From NCBI RefSeq assembly GCF_028583545.1, contig NZ_CP087106.1:2960501-3024500 (forward strand): 64,000 nt of DNA, in the 5' to 3' direction. Below are positions 26,628-36,144 of the stretch, piece by piece (positions within the stretch are counted from its first letter, which is position 1; each line of letters opens with the position of its first letter). The notes under the pieces are model-generated. The model saw nothing but the letters and a program-made list of their open reading frames with translations. It did no database searches and was not told where the DNA came from. Source of the stretch: Methylobacterium sp. NMS14P. Lineage in GTDB: Bacteria; Pseudomonadota; Alphaproteobacteria; Rhizobiales; Beijerinckiaceae. Made by a program: the position numbers and the translations under genes.

Positions 26628-28985
26628 CTATGCCGACAAGGCCATTGGCACCGTTCTCTCAGCCAATCGCTGCGGCCGCCCGACTAGGTAGCCCTGGATC
26701 GCGTCGCAACCGATCTCGCGCATGAGCGCAAGCTGCGATGGCGTCTCTACGCCTTCCGCCTGGAGCGCGACATTCAGCGCACGTGCGATCTGCGTGATGC
26801 CTTTCAGAACCGCCAACGAGTGGCGGTCAGTCTCCGCCGTAGCCACGAACGAACGATCCACTTTGATGCGGTCGAGCGGCAAGTCGCGCAGATGGGCCAG
26901 CGACGAGTAACCCGTGCCAAAATCATCCATCGCCACCGTCACACCGAGGCGGCGGATGGCGTTCAGGACCTTGGCGATCTGAGGGCCATCCTCGACGATT
27001 GCTGTTTCCGTGAGCTCGATCTCCAGCCGTTTGGCTGGCAGTCCACTCTTGGCCAGAGCCTGCGTGAGATCGGACAGAAGCTGCGGCGAGCGCAGCTGAA
27101 CAGGTGAAACGTTCACCGCGACGTAGACATCGCTCGGTAATTGCGCGGCCTGTCGGCAGGCCTCCCGCAGCACCCAAGCGCCGATCGGGACGATCTGTCC
27201 GGTCTCCTCCGCCAATGGGATGAAACGGGCCGGGGAAACAGCCCCGAGCGTCGGGTGTTCCCAACGGATCAATGCCTCATATCCGATGATCCGATCGTCA
27301 ACGAGTGAGATCACCGGCTGATAGGCCAAATGCATCTCCCCACGTTCAATCGCTGTTCGCATGTCCGTTTCAAGCTGAACCCGATCGGCGACAGTCTTCA
27401 GCATGTCGCGCGTGTAGCAGCTCGTTCTGCCTCGACCCTGCCGTTTCGACTCATATAGCGCGATGTCTGAGAACTGCATGAGTTCGATCGCATCGCGCGC
27501 ATCATCCGTGCAGCACATGCCAATGCTGCAGCCAATCGACACTGTGAGGTCATTGATCGCGTACGGGAGGGCGAGCGCCTCGATCACCTCAGTGGCGACA
27601 GCCATCGCCTGTGCCTGATCGCCATAGACCAGCACCGCCATCTCGTCGCCGCCAAGCCGGGCTACGAACCCGTCCGATCCTGCGATCGTCCTCAGCCTGT
27701 TGGCAACCTGTTTCAAGAGCTGATCACCGACGACGTGACCGTAGGTATCGTTAATCTGCTTGAAGCGATCGAGATCGATCAGCAGGAGCTTGACGACTTG
27801 CTTGGGAACAAAATCGCGACCCAAACGCGCATTCAAGGCGCGGCGATTGGCGAGCTTGGTCAGGGGATCGGAGAAGGCCAGTTCCGTGATCCGGCGCTGT
27901 GCCGCGCGCTCTTTGGTGACGTCGTCGAAGGTAACGACGTTACCGCCTTCCTCGATCGGACGGATTTCGACCTGCAGAATGCGTCCGTCGTCAAGCGGAT
28001 AGTCGATTTGCCTCGAGTTTTCGACGTTCCGCCATTCGTCGACCCGCTGGCGCGCCGCCACGCGCCGCTCCGCGGTCCAATGATGACGATTGCCGACAAT
28101 GTCGATGATCTGGTCGATACTTTTGCCCGTCAGGTCGACATCGACAGGGATGCCATAGATTTCAGCGTATCGCCGATTGTACAGGCGCACGCGCTCGGAC
28201 GCGTCCAGATATAACAAACCGTTCGACATATTGTCGAGTGCGGTTCTCAGGACCGAAGAATGGGCGCGCTCCTGGGCATCGAAACGTTGTGTTGCAATTA
28301 TAGTAAGGAACGCCCCGAGGAACAGCACAGCAGCTCCCGCAGTGGTGAAAATGCTGAGCACGATATTCTCGTGCGGAAAGCCGCTATAATCCTGGGTGCG
28401 CGCTAGCGTCGTGCCGGCAATCGCGACGAAGTGAGTACCGGTAACGGCGAGGGTGAAAAGAGCGCAGACCACCCGGGGGGTCGCCAAGCGCCTTGGCAGT
28501 CCACAAGCCAGCGCGAGGCTGCAGGCACCAATACCGGCAGCGAGAACGTCCATGAGCGGCGAATGAGTCTGTTGGCATCCCTCAATCGCCGCCATGCCGG
28601 CGTAGTGCATCCCGCCGATACCAAGCCCGGCAATCGCACCAGCCATAGCGCGGATCCGCCACGATGGAAAAAGCCGTGCCGCAGCCAACGGCAGGCCTGC
28701 GACTAAGATGCCGATCAGTGCCGAGACAATAGTCTTCGTATCGTCAAAGCTCAGCACCATGTCGGGTCGGTAGCCCAGCATGGCGACGAAATGAGTCGTC
28801 CAGACGCCCAAGCCGGCCACAACCGCCGTGCCCGCGACCCAACGGTATCGGTGAGCAAGATCGACGTCGCTGACCGTACGCATCAAAGTAGCGACCAGCC
28901 ATCCAGCCGCGAGGCAGATGACTACGGCAGTGAAGACGAAGCCGAGTGAGTGGTCGGCAGCTAGGCGAGCAGCACCATAGATCAT
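26628..28985 (-). CDS. MHYT-PAS-GGDEF-EAL signalling protein
   Basis: A 785-residue inner-membrane protein. The N-terminal 240 residues form an MHYT sensor with three motif copies (THFVAM, MHYAGM, THFVAI) spread over about seven helices; the family may sense gases through metal. A PAS segment follows (LDNMSNGLLYLDASERVRLY), then a GGDEF domain whose active loop reads GGDEM, and an EAL domain with intact YEALIRW, ETAIVEDG, DDFGTGYSSLAHLRDL, KVDRSF and QGYLVG. The EAL half is probably an active c-di-GMP phosphodiesterase and the GGDEF half may be regulatory. ATG 28985 is used; GTG 29006 is possible. Confidence 0.9.
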   Translation of the reverse strand: MIYGAARLAADHSLGFVFTAVVICLAAGWLVATLMRTVSDVDLAHRYRWVAGTAVVAGLGVWTTHFVAMLGYRPDMVLSFDDTKTIVSALIGILVAGLPLAAARLFPSWRIRAMAGAIAGLGIGGMHYAGMAAIEGCQQTHSPLMDVLAAGIGACSLALACGLPRRLATPRVVCALFTLAVTGTHFVAIAGTTLARTQDYSGFPHENIVLSIFTTAGAAVLFLGAFLTIIATQRFDAQERAHSSVLRTALDNMSNGLLYLDASERVRLYNRRYAEIYGIPVDVDLTGKSIDQIIDIVGNRHHWTAERRVAARQRVDEWRNVENSRQIDYPLDDGRILQVEIRPIEEGGNVVTFDDVTKERAAQRRITELAFSDPLTKLANRRALNARLGRDFVPKQVVKLLLIDLDRFKQINDTYGHVVGDQLLKQVANRLRTIAGSDGFVARLGGDEMAVLVYGDQAQAMAVATEVIEALALPYAINDLTVSIGCSIGMCCTDDARDAIELMQFSDIALYESKRQGRGRTSCYTRDMLKTVADRVQLETDMRTAIERGEMHLAYQPVISLVDDRIIGYEALIRWEHPTLGAVSPARFIPLAEETGQIVPIGAWVLREACRQAAQLPSDVYVAVNVSPVQLRSPQLLSDLTQALAKSGLPAKRLEIELTETAIVEDGPQIAKVLNAIRRLGVTVAMDDFGTGYSSLAHLRDLPLDRIKVDRSFVATAETDRHSLAVLKGITQIARALNVALQAEGVETPSQLALMREIGCDAIQGYLVGRPQRLAERTVPMALSA

Positions 28986-29427
28986 AGGCCGCCTATAAGA
29001 GCCCACACCTGAAATTCGAATGAAGGGACACGATGAAGATGCCGTTCAGATTGAGGCCGTGGCGTAGCGCCTAAAAAAGACAAGTCCCTGTGTCGCAGCG
29101 CCCCATCCATATCGAAAGGCATTCTCCGTAGGCACCACTTCTCAGAAAGGACAATCCCAGGACCACAACTCTCGGTGGATGGAATAGCAAGATGCCGAAC
29201 CTCAGCCCAAACAAATCACCTTAAATTGAGGGGAGATTGACCTGACGAGCTTCACGCCGTCCGCAAATCTTAAGGTCTCAGAGCGGAATAGGGCCTGCCT
29301 GGCGGGCTACCTGTGAGGGCGGGAAGTCGGCCCAGGCTTACCTCTTCGTGCCCGTGTGGCTGCCCCATCCCCTGCGCTCCGGCAGGAGGTGACGCAGCGT
29401 GCGGGACACCTCGTCCAGGACCGGATC
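28986..29427. other. Intergenic stretch between divergent signalling genes
   Basis: About 440 bases between the MHYT-GGDEF-EAL gene and the chemoreceptor. It should hold both promoters. The base composition is lower in G+C than the surroundings. I see no ORF with coding character and no RNA gene. Confidence 0.5.
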
Positions 29428-31119
29428 ATGCGCCTTCACCTGACAGTCAAAGCGTCGCTCCTCGCCGCCTTCGGCCTCCTCGCGCTCCTGTGCGCCGGTC
29501 AGGCCGTTCTCACGACCCTCACGCTCTCGGGCCTCCGGGCCGACGTCACGGGCGTTGCCACGAACTGGCTCCCCTCCGTCGTGGCGATCACCAACATCCG
29601 CGCAGCCGCCTCGGAGGTGCGCATCAAGCAGCTGCGCACGCTGACCCTGTCCGGCAGTCCCGAGCAGCGGGTCGAGAACGCGCGGCAGATCGACAGGGCC
29701 GTCGTGGCGCTCGCCGCCGCCCGGAAGGCCTACGAGCCGCTGATCTCATCGGCCGCGGAGCGGGCGCTCTACGACGCGTTCGGCACCACCTGGGAGCGCT
29801 ACCAGACCGTCGGCCGCGAAGCGGCGCGCCTGGCCGAGGTGGGCCAGAGCGCCGACGGTGTCCGGCTCATGGCCGACCCGGCCAACATCGATCTCTACAA
29901 TGCGGCCCGCGACACGCTGGCCCAGGACGTCGCGCTGAACGAGCGTGGCGCGCACGCGGATGCCGACAGCGCCATGGCGGCGACTGAGTCCGCGACCCTG
30001 ATGGCCTATCTCTTCATCGCGCTGAGCGTGCTGGCGGCCTGCGGCGCGGCCGCGTTCGTGCTGCTGCGCGTGTCGCGTCCGATCCAGGCGATGACGGGTG
30101 CGATGACCGTCCTGGCCGCGGGCGACACGGGCGGCGAGGTGCCTTACCGCGCGCGCCGCGACGAGGTCGGTGCGATGGCGGCGGCCGTTCAGGTGTTCAA
30201 GGACAACCTGATCCGCACCCGCCATCTCGAGGAGGAGACCGCGCAGGCGCGCCTGGCCGCCGAGGACCAGCGCAAGGCCGGCATGCGGCAGATGGCCGAC
30301 GGCTTCGAGGCCGCGGTCGGTGGGATCATCGGCACGGTGTCGTCCTCCGCGACCGAGCTGCAGGCGACCGCGCAGGCGATGACCGCCACGGCCACCGAGA
30401 CCGCCAGCCAGTCGACGACCGTGGCGGCGGCGGCCGAGGAGGCCGCCTCCAACGTCAGCACGGTGGCGGCGGCGGCCGAGGAGCTCGGCTCATCGGTGCA
30501 GGAGATCGGCCGGCAAGTGCAGGGATCGGCCAGCCTCGCCCAGGCCGCAGTGAGCGAGGCCGATCAGACCGCCCACCTCGTCCAGGCTCTCAGCCAGAGC
30601 GCGGCGCGGATCGGCGACATGGTCGGGATGATCTCGGGCATCGCCGGCCAGACCAACCTGCTGGCGCTCAACGCCACGATCGAGGCGGCGCGGGCGGGTG
30701 CGGCGGGGCGGGGCTTCGCGGTGGTGGCCTCCGAGGTGAAGGCGCTGGCCGAGCAGACCGCCAAGGCGACCGAGGAGATCGCCCGCCAGATCGGCGAGGT
30801 TCAGGGGGTGACCGCGCAGGCGGTGACGGCGATCGGCGGGATCACCGGGCGGATCCGGGAGATCGACACCTTGGCGACGTCGATCGCGGCGGCGGTGGAG
30901 CAGCAGGGCGCGGCCACGCAGGAGATCGTGCGCAACGTCGCGCAGGCCTCGGCGGGCACCAACGCGGTGACGGGCAACATCGCCGGCGTCGCGCAGGCGT
31001 CGGAGGAGACGGGGGCGGCGGCCGGTCAGGTCCTGTCGGCGGCCTCCGAGCTGTCGCGGCAATCCGAGCACCTCGGTGCCGAGGTCAATCGGTTTCTCGC
31101 CACCGTGCGTGCGGCCTGA
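29428..31119 (+). CDS. Methyl-accepting chemotaxis protein
   Basis: A 563-residue chemoreceptor. From ATG 29428 the first helix ([20 protein letters not shown]) and a second near residue 190 ([20 protein letters not shown]) flank a periplasmic four-helix-bundle type domain with [25 protein letters not shown] domain follows ([20 protein letters not shown]), and then the long signalling coiled coil with the tip [18 protein letters not shown], which binds CheA and CheW. AGGA about 9 bases upstream supports this start over an in-frame ATG at 29356. No chemotaxis kinase genes are nearby. Confidence 0.93.
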   Translation: MRLHLTVKASLLAAFGLLALLCAGQAVLTTLTLSGLRADVTGVATNWLPSVVAITNIRAAASEVRIKQLRTLTLSGSPEQRVENARQIDRAVVALAAARKAYEPLISSAAERALYDAFGTTWERYQTVGREAARLAEVGQSADGVRLMADPANIDLYNAARDTLAQDVALNERGAHADADSAMAATESATLMAYLFIALSVLAACGAAAFVLLRVSRPIQAMTGAMTVLAAGDTGGEVPYRARRDEVGAMAAAVQVFKDNLIRTRHLEEETAQARLAAEDQRKAGMRQMADGFEAAVGGIIGTVSSSATELQATAQAMTATATETASQSTTVAAAAEEAASNVSTVAAAAEELGSSVQEIGRQVQGSASLAQAAVSEADQTAHLVQALSQSAARIGDMVGMISGIAGQTNLLALNATIEAARAGAAGRGFAVVASEVKALAEQTAKATEEIARQIGEVQGVTAQAVTAIGGITGRIREIDTLATSIAAAVEQQGAATQEIVRNVAQASAGTNAVTGNIAGVAQASEETGAAAGQVLSAASELSRQSEHLGAEVNRFLATVRAA

Positions 31120-31168
31120 CCCGATCTCGTCCCGGCCCTCGCGGGACAAGATCACTACGACGTCGAAC

Positions 31169-31202
31169 GTCCGCTTCCGCCCCAGCTTGGACGGAAGCGG
31201 AC
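31169..31202. terminator. Stem-loop downstream of the chemoreceptor gene
   Basis: A perfect 11-bp inverted repeat, GTCCGCTTCCG and CGGAAGCGGAC, with a 12-base loop, 50 bases after the chemoreceptor stop. There is no following T-run, so it may be a weak terminator, an RNA-stabilising hairpin or a REP-like element. Confidence 0.45.
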
Positions 31203-31800
31203 TGACCGGAAACCACCCCGAATGGTCATACCAGTGATTGTTGGTGTGCCCCGAAGTCCGCCGTTCACCGCGTGGGTCTTGTCAGTTGGTTAGAGTAGAA
31301 GCCCATGGCAGCATCGCGCCTCCCGCTGGTGAGCATCGGTCTCAGAACCACGCCTCCGCATCAACACACTCGGCGTACTCGACCTCGACTAAGCGACTGC
31401 TTCCTACAAAAGAATGGACTTGCCTCGACGCGTGCGGTCTGCGCACGGTGTTATATTCTTCTAGATCATCGAGTTGGGCCTGTCGCTGTATTGGCGCGCT
31501 GAACTGGGAGATGACGTTAGCGCACCCCAAGGAGAACTGGTCCTAATAGGGCTTAACGCTGACCCGCAACACACGCAGCCGCAACAAGGGGGGTTAGGTG
31601 CTCGTGAGCCCGGAACGAGCTCCGGCAGAAGCAAACTGAGTACTATCGTTACTTCAACCAGCTGTTCGGCCCAGCCGGCACATGAGGCGCCGCCACACCG
31701 AACTTGGGGCAGTCCACTGGGCGCTACCGGCTTAGCTGGTACTCGATTTTCCCGGAAAGGGATGCAACTCTAGCGTGATCAAGGGAAAGCCATTGACCCG
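31203..31800. other. Low-coding intergenic stretch at left side of accessory region
   Basis: Roughly 600 bases with mixed composition and several short frames, none convincing. It must contain the promoter of the two-gene cassette that starts at 31801. No duplicate of the tRNA-Lys 3' end, no integrase remnant and no IS end was recognised here, so the left border of the accessory region is not defined. Confidence 0.5.
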
Positions 31801-32769
31801 ATGCCGTCCAAGCGTGTCCGTATTCACTACCGGCGGTTCTTCCGGGGTGGTGAGCCAGTTGTGTCGGAGCCGCTTTCCGAAGCGGTCGCGAAGGCGTTGG
31901 CCCACAAGGTCGATGGTCAGGACCTGTATGGCGACGTCCGCCTCCGGACCTACGAGGACGTCGACCATGGCAGCGTCGTCCTGAACGGGCGTTTCCTGCC
32001 CGCGAACGGCGACGTGTACGGGGAGCTCGTCCGGTTCGATCCGAACACCAACATCCCCCTCTTGGTCCAAAACTCGGCATCGACCGCGGAGCTCGAAATA
32101 CGCGAGGCTGTGAAGCCTAATGACGCCGAGGTGCTGCAGGGCATGACCTTCTTCATGATCCGCAAGGACCATGTGCTCGTCGTCGACCAAGGTCTTACCA
32201 ACCCGATCTTCGAGCGGTACCTCCGGTGGCTGCTGTGCGAGCGGACCCCGGTCGCGCAGCGCAACGCCCGGGTGCCCCTCATCCCGAAGCTTTTCCTGGA
32301 CGAAGAGGTCGAGGGCCTTCGGGACGTGAAGTTGATCCGGCTTCGCCCGGCGCCGTTACAGGTCGACACTTTGTTCGACGAGGCCAGGACGGAGGTTCAT
32401 AGCCAGGACGTCGAACCGACGACGAGCGTGCTCTCGATCCTGCGCGCGGCCAATTTCGACACGGCTGTCATCGAGGATATGATGCGCTCACATGGCGCTG
32501 CGGTGGTGCTCAACTTGAGCATCACGCTCAAGGCGGGCCGCAGCACGCTCAAGATGCAGGGCGAGGAGGCGGTGGCCCTGCTGCGAAATGTGCCGGAGGA
32601 CGACCTGATCGTCATAGGCGACGGCATCCGGAAGAACCGCGGGGTGCTTGAACGCTTGAGCGAACAGGTCGATATAGAACGGAAAGGGAACATCCTGGTC
32701 CGTAGGGAGGCCTGGAGTGCCCTTTCGAAGGCGGCGGCGTCCTACAGGGACGCCGGGTTGATCGAATGA
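31801..32769 (+). CDS. Hypothetical cytosolic protein, first gene of a two-gene cassette
   Basis: A 322-residue protein without signal or membrane segment, not assigned to a family. The first 150 residues read like a compact alpha/beta domain (VRIHYRRFFRG, SVVLNGRFLPANGDVYGEL, GMTFFMIRKDHVLVVDQG), the general layout of DUF6731-like proteins, but I cannot confirm this. The second half is mostly helical and basic. The stop overlaps the start of the membrane-protein gene (ATGA), so the two products are made together. The position beside a phage-like element and insertion sequences suggests an accessory, possibly defence, role; that is inference. Confidence 0.75.
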   Translation: MPSKRVRIHYRRFFRGGEPVVSEPLSEAVAKALAHKVDGQDLYGDVRLRTYEDVDHGSVVLNGRFLPANGDVYGELVRFDPNTNIPLLVQNSASTAELEIREAVKPNDAEVLQGMTFFMIRKDHVLVVDQGLTNPIFERYLRWLLCERTPVAQRNARVPLIPKLFLDEEVEGLRDVKLIRLRPAPLQVDTLFDEARTEVHSQDVEPTTSVLSILRAANFDTAVIEDMMRSHGAAVVLNLSITLKAGRSTLKMQGEEAVALLRNVPEDDLIVIGDGIRKNRGVLERLSEQVDIERKGNILVRREAWSALSKAAASYRDAGLIE

Positions 32770-33350
32770 GGCTGAAGTTTACAGGCTGGGAGACCGTCGT
32801 CGCCGCCCTCACGGGTGTGAGCGCCGGCTACGCCATGCCAAACGCCTTCTACGGTGACGGCGCGGCCGAGATCGTGACGGTGCTGGGCTTCCTCATCGCA
32901 GCTCTGGTGCCGGCCATGGCGCTCGGCGCTACCGCACTCCGGTCAGGCGAGTTCTCGGTCCTGCGCATCCAGACGCTCGGTGCCGCCCTAGACCGGCAGA
33001 TCCGCGTCTTTGCTGGCCTGTTCCTCTACAGCTTGGCGGCCTGCATTCTCGCCATCGCGGGCAAGTTGATGAAGTGGTCGGTCCCGCCCATCCCGCTCGG
33101 TTGGGCGGACCTGCCGCCGCTCGACCTGAGCTTCCTGTTCCCGGCGGTGCTAACGGCCCTGTTCGTGTTCCTCACCCTGCGGGCGATGGCCTTCGTCACC
33201 GGCATCCTGAGCATCCTCAGGCTGTCGACGAGCATCGCCGCGGACGAGGCCCGTTCGCGGGATCAGGCGCGCACCCGCGCGGACGAGGACGCTCTAGCGG
33301 CATACGAGATGCCCGAGGGCTACGGGTCCCGGATCGAGTTGCCCCACTAG
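32766..33350 (+). CDS. Hypothetical membrane protein with four helices
   Basis: A 194-residue protein with four predicted membrane helices, at about residues 10-25, 35-58 (VTVLGFLIAALVPAMALGAT), 83-99 (LFLYSLAACILAIAG) and 121-151 (FLFPAVLTALFVFLTLRAMA), and a charged cytosolic tail. No family recognised. It overlaps the upstream gene by ATGA. The stop codon TAG at 33348-33350 is part of the CTAG used as target by the adjacent insertion sequences, yet the reading frame is complete. Confidence 0.75.
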   Translation: MRLKFTGWETVVAALTGVSAGYAMPNAFYGDGAAEIVTVLGFLIAALVPAMALGATALRSGEFSVLRIQTLGAALDRQIRVFAGLFLYSLAACILAIAGKLMKWSVPPIPLGWADLPPLDLSFLFPAVLTALFVFLTLRAMAFVTGILSILRLSTSIAADEARSRDQARTRADEDALAAYEMPEGYGSRIELPH

Positions 33351-34771
33351 CACTACTTTGGCAGATTGGTTTTAGGGTGGCAGATTGAGATCGGCGTCAC
33401 AGTGCGGGCATCGTCGCGGCGGCGGCCGACTGAGGTAATCCAGGATGGCCTGCCGGATCGAGGGCAGGGGCGGCGGGCAGGCGATTCTTTTTTTTCCGCC
33501 CCGCCGTTGCCAAGCGCCGGGATTGCAGGAAGGCGTAGGCCATCATCGTCATCAGCGCGTGCCGATGCAGCCCGGTCCAGGATCGGCCCTCGAAGTGATC
33601 GAGGCCGAGCTCCTCCTTCATCTGCTGGTGGACCTGCTCGCAGATCCAGCGCGCCTTGATCGTTGCGGCCAACTGCTTGAGGGTGGCCTCGGCCGGCAGG
33701 TTCGAGAGGTAGTATTTACGTTCGCCCGAGCCACGCTCCTCGCGCACCAGCCAGACCTCGTCGCCGGGCAGATGCTGGTTGCCTTGTCGGCCGATCCTCT
33801 GGGTCGAGCCATCGGCCATCCGAACGCGCAGCGCGCAGAAGCGAGCCCGCAGCCGGCCCTTGGTGCCTCGCCGCCAAGTCACCGATCTGCCGGTCATGTC
33901 CGCGAGGATCGTCTCCGCTGCGACCGAGATCTGGTCCGGGACGTGACGCTTGCGCGGTCGCCCACGCCCCACGACGGGGAAGATCATCGTCACGTTGGCC
34001 GGGTAAACCTTGTTGCGTCCCGAGATCCCGACGGCCCAGCTCAGGCCACGCGCGCTCAGGGCCTGCCGGAACGGGGCGGCCCCATAACCGGCATCGGCCA
34101 GCACGCAGCCGAAGCGCACGCCGCCCTCCCAGACCCGGTCGATCTCCGCGACCGCGATCTCCAGCTTGGTACGGGCCGCGCGCAGGCCCTCAGGTACGCC
34201 GGCCGATATCATCCGATCCGGGTCGCTCGTCCAAGTGTCGGGTAGGAACAGCGCCAGACCGACCGCTACGGGGACCTCGCCCCGCGCCAGCGTGAGCGAC
34301 ACCAGCGTCTGGCAGTTGGCGGTCTTGCCCAGCGTCGTGGCGTATTGCGGGGCCACCCCGACCGAGCGGTTGCCCTTCTTCGGCAAGGCGGTGTCATCGA
34401 CGACCAGGATCGCATCCATGCCGCCGACGAGGCGATCGGCCTCGCCGAGCAGCCCCCGCTGCAGCGGAGCCTCATTCCAGATCCCGGCCGCGATGAAGTG
34501 GTGCAGCCGGTCGTAAGAGACCCCCTCGGCCCGGGCCGCCATCGGCTGGACGCTCTTGCGATCACCAAGGCCGATCAACCCGGCCACATAGAGCGGGCAC
34601 ATTGCCCGGCGTGCTGGATGGGACAGTCCCGCAAGGAATGGCTGCAGCCACCGATCCAGATCCTCACGCCATCCGCCAGCACCTGACATCGCGCGCACCC
34701 ACGCTCATGGCCGTGGCACACGAATCCGCGAAAACCTCTCGCGTTCCTTCAATCTGCCAAAGTAGTGCTAG
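33347..34771. mobile_element. IS701-family insertion sequence with CTAG target duplication
   Basis: The element body is 33351-34767 (1417 bases). Perfect 18-bp terminal inverted repeats are present: CACTACTTTGGCAGATTG at 33351-33368 and CAATCTGCCAAAGTAGTG at 34750-34767. CTAG at 33347-33350 and 34768-34771 is the 4-bp target duplication expected for the IS701 family (YTAR). Intact ends and transposase suggest a recent insertion. Confidence 0.92.
33397..34698 (-). CDS. IS701-family transposase
   Basis: A 433-residue DDE transposase. Catalytic segments are VGGMDAILVVDDTALPKKG, VRFGCVLADAGYG and, at the C-terminal side, WICEQVHQQMKEELGLDHFEGRS, matching the IS701 pattern. The start can be GTG 34698 or ATG 34689. 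Near the end a run of eight A residues (coding strand) gives GRKKKNRLP, after which the last residues are not conserved-looking. The gene occupies nearly all of its element. Confidence 0.9.
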   Translation of the reverse strand: MRAMSGAGGWREDLDRWLQPFLAGLSHPARRAMCPLYVAGLIGLGDRKSVQPMAARAEGVSYDRLHHFIAAGIWNEAPLQRGLLGEADRLVGGMDAILVVDDTALPKKGNRSVGVAPQYATTLGKTANCQTLVSLTLARGEVPVAVGLALFLPDTWTSDPDRMISAGVPEGLRAARTKLEIAVAEIDRVWEGGVRFGCVLADAGYGAAPFRQALSARGLSWAVGISGRNKVYPANVTMIFPVVGRGRPRKRHVPDQISVAAETILADMTGRSVTWRRGTKGRLRARFCALRVRMADGSTQRIGRQGNQHLPGDEVWLVREERGSGERKYYLSNLPAEATLKQLAATIKARWICEQVHQQMKEELGLDHFEGRSWTGLHRHALMTMMAYAFLQSRRLATAGRKKKNRLPAAPALDPAGHPGLPQSAAAATMPAL

Positions 34772-35607
34772 GTCGCGGACTCATTAAGCTCGCAGCCAGA
34801 CCCGCACGGCTGCGAGCTTGACGCTGGCGAGGAAGTTGTCGGGATCCTTGTCGTAGCGCGTGGCGACGGCGCGGAAGTGCTTGATCTTGCTGAGGAAGCG
34901 CTCGACCAGATTGCGGTACTTGTACAGGAACGGGCTGAAGGCCAACACCTTCTTGCGGTTGGGCATCGGCCTGACGTTCGCCCACGCGCCCTGCTCAGCC
35001 ATCTGGGCGCGTAACGCGTCGCTGTCGTACGCTCGGTCGCCCAGCAGGATCTGGCCCGTGCCCAGACCGCCCAGCATGTCGGCCGCCGCGCGCCCATCGT
35101 GCGCTTGACCCGCGGTGATCTTGAGCGCCACCGGACGGCCCTCGGCATCCACCAGCGCGTGGATCTTGCTCGTCAGGCCGCCGCGCGAGCGACCCATGCC
35201 ACCGGATCGGCCATCTTTTTTTGGGCGCAGGCGGCATGCTGGTGAACCCGCACGCTGGTGGCGTCGATCATCTGCAGGTCGCCGTCGTAAGCCTTTGACA
35301 CCGCGTCCAGAAGCCGATCCCAGATGCCACGCTTGCGCCAGCGCCGAAAACGGTTGCCGCAGGTCGTATGTGGGCCGTAGCGCGCCGGGATGTCGGCCCA
35401 GGGCGCGCCCGTGCGCAGCTGCCAGAAGATCCCGTTGAGCACCCGCCGGTCATCCACGCGCTCCTTGCCGCGCACGTCCGTCGGCAACAGCGGTTCGATC
35501 ACCGCCCACTCCGCATCCGTCAGATCAAACCGCGCCATCAAGGCCCTCCTGCTCAGAGGGCTAACGACGCCGCGGTTTAACCGTGCCAGCCGTTATGGGT
35601 TCGCGAC
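34772..35607. mobile_element. IS5-family (IS427-type) insertion sequence
   Basis: A compact element of about 836 bases directly abutting the IS701-family copy. Imperfect terminal repeats are GTCGCGGACTCATTAAGC at the left and, reversed, GTCGCGAACCCATAACGG at the right. It is bounded by CTAG at 34768-34771 and 35608-35611, the first copy being shared with the IS701 element. IS427-type elements may duplicate only TA, so the precise ends could differ by a base or two. Confidence 0.82.
34784..35541 (-). CDS. IS5-family transposase in two frames (programmed frameshift)
   Basis: The transposase is split into two overlapping frames: 35541-35173 (FDLTDAEWAVIEPLLP, WQLRTGAPWADIPARYGP, DATSVRVHQHA) and 35197-34784 (GRSRGGLTSKIHALVDAEG, LLGDRAYDSDALR, YKYRNLVERFLSKIKHFR). 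The join contains a run of seven A residues on the coding strand (35216-35222), the usual slippery site of IS427-type elements, so frameshifting would produce the full DDE enzyme. Both halves look intact. Confidence 0.88.
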
Positions 35608-36144
35608 CTAGTCCACGCGCAGCGCTAGGCGGGTCCAGCCCGGCGCCCATGGCGCTGAGCCGAGGACTGTGAAGTCCGCGCCGTCGGCCTCGATGGCCGT
35701 TCCCGCCGGAATTCCGGACAGCGTGAGGTCCTGGGTGACCGCGGCGACGACCTTGCCCGACGGGGTCGTGAGATGGTCGTCCGAGCCCGTGCCGCTGGCG
35801 AGGTAGAACCGCCCCGACATGGTTGGTCCGCCCAAATCGCCCAACGTCGCGCGCCATGACTGGCCGTCTTTCAGGTCGCAGCGGATGCGGCCGCGACCGG
35901 TCGAGAGCGCCCGGCGGATGGCATAGAGGTGCCCGTCCACGAGGACGAGGTCGCCGCTGTCGGTCTCCGGGCCGGCGGCCTCCTCGATGATCAGCGTCGG
36001 GTGCGCATCGAGCATGGGCGGGTTCGGGACGAGGTTCTTCCCGCACCGGATGATCATCCGGTGCGCTGCCTCCAGTCCCGGCCGCGTCAGTTCTCCAAGG
36101 GCCCGCAGGATGCGCGGGTCTAGCTCATGCGTCGCCAGGCGCAT
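35608..36144 (-). CDS. Hypothetical phage-region protein
   Basis: A 178-residue protein of unknown function. It has LVLVDGHLYAIRRALSTGRG in the middle and a beta-rich C-terminal half ending TRLALRVD. No signal or membrane segment. It overlaps the end of the Nu1-like gene by 20 bases, as tightly packed phage genes do. Its stop codon (TAG, 35610-35608) lies on the CTAG at the right edge of the IS pair. A CCGGAATTCCGG palindrome at 35706 encodes LSGIPAG within it. Confidence 0.6.
   Translation of the reverse strand: MRLATHELDPRILRALGELTRPGLEAAHRMIIRCGKNLVPNPPMLDAHPTLIIEEAAGPETDSGDLVLVDGHLYAIRRALSTGRGRIRCDLKDGQSWRATLGDLGGPTMSGRFYLASGTGSDDHLTTPSGKVVAAVTQDLTLSGIPAGTAIEADGADFTVLGSAPWAPGWTRLALRVD

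Noticed and set aside
31203..31800. Left attachment site duplicating the tRNA-Lys 3' end
   Set aside because: The only resemblance, TTGGTGTGCCCCG near 31230, differs from the tRNA end at several bases and does not extend.
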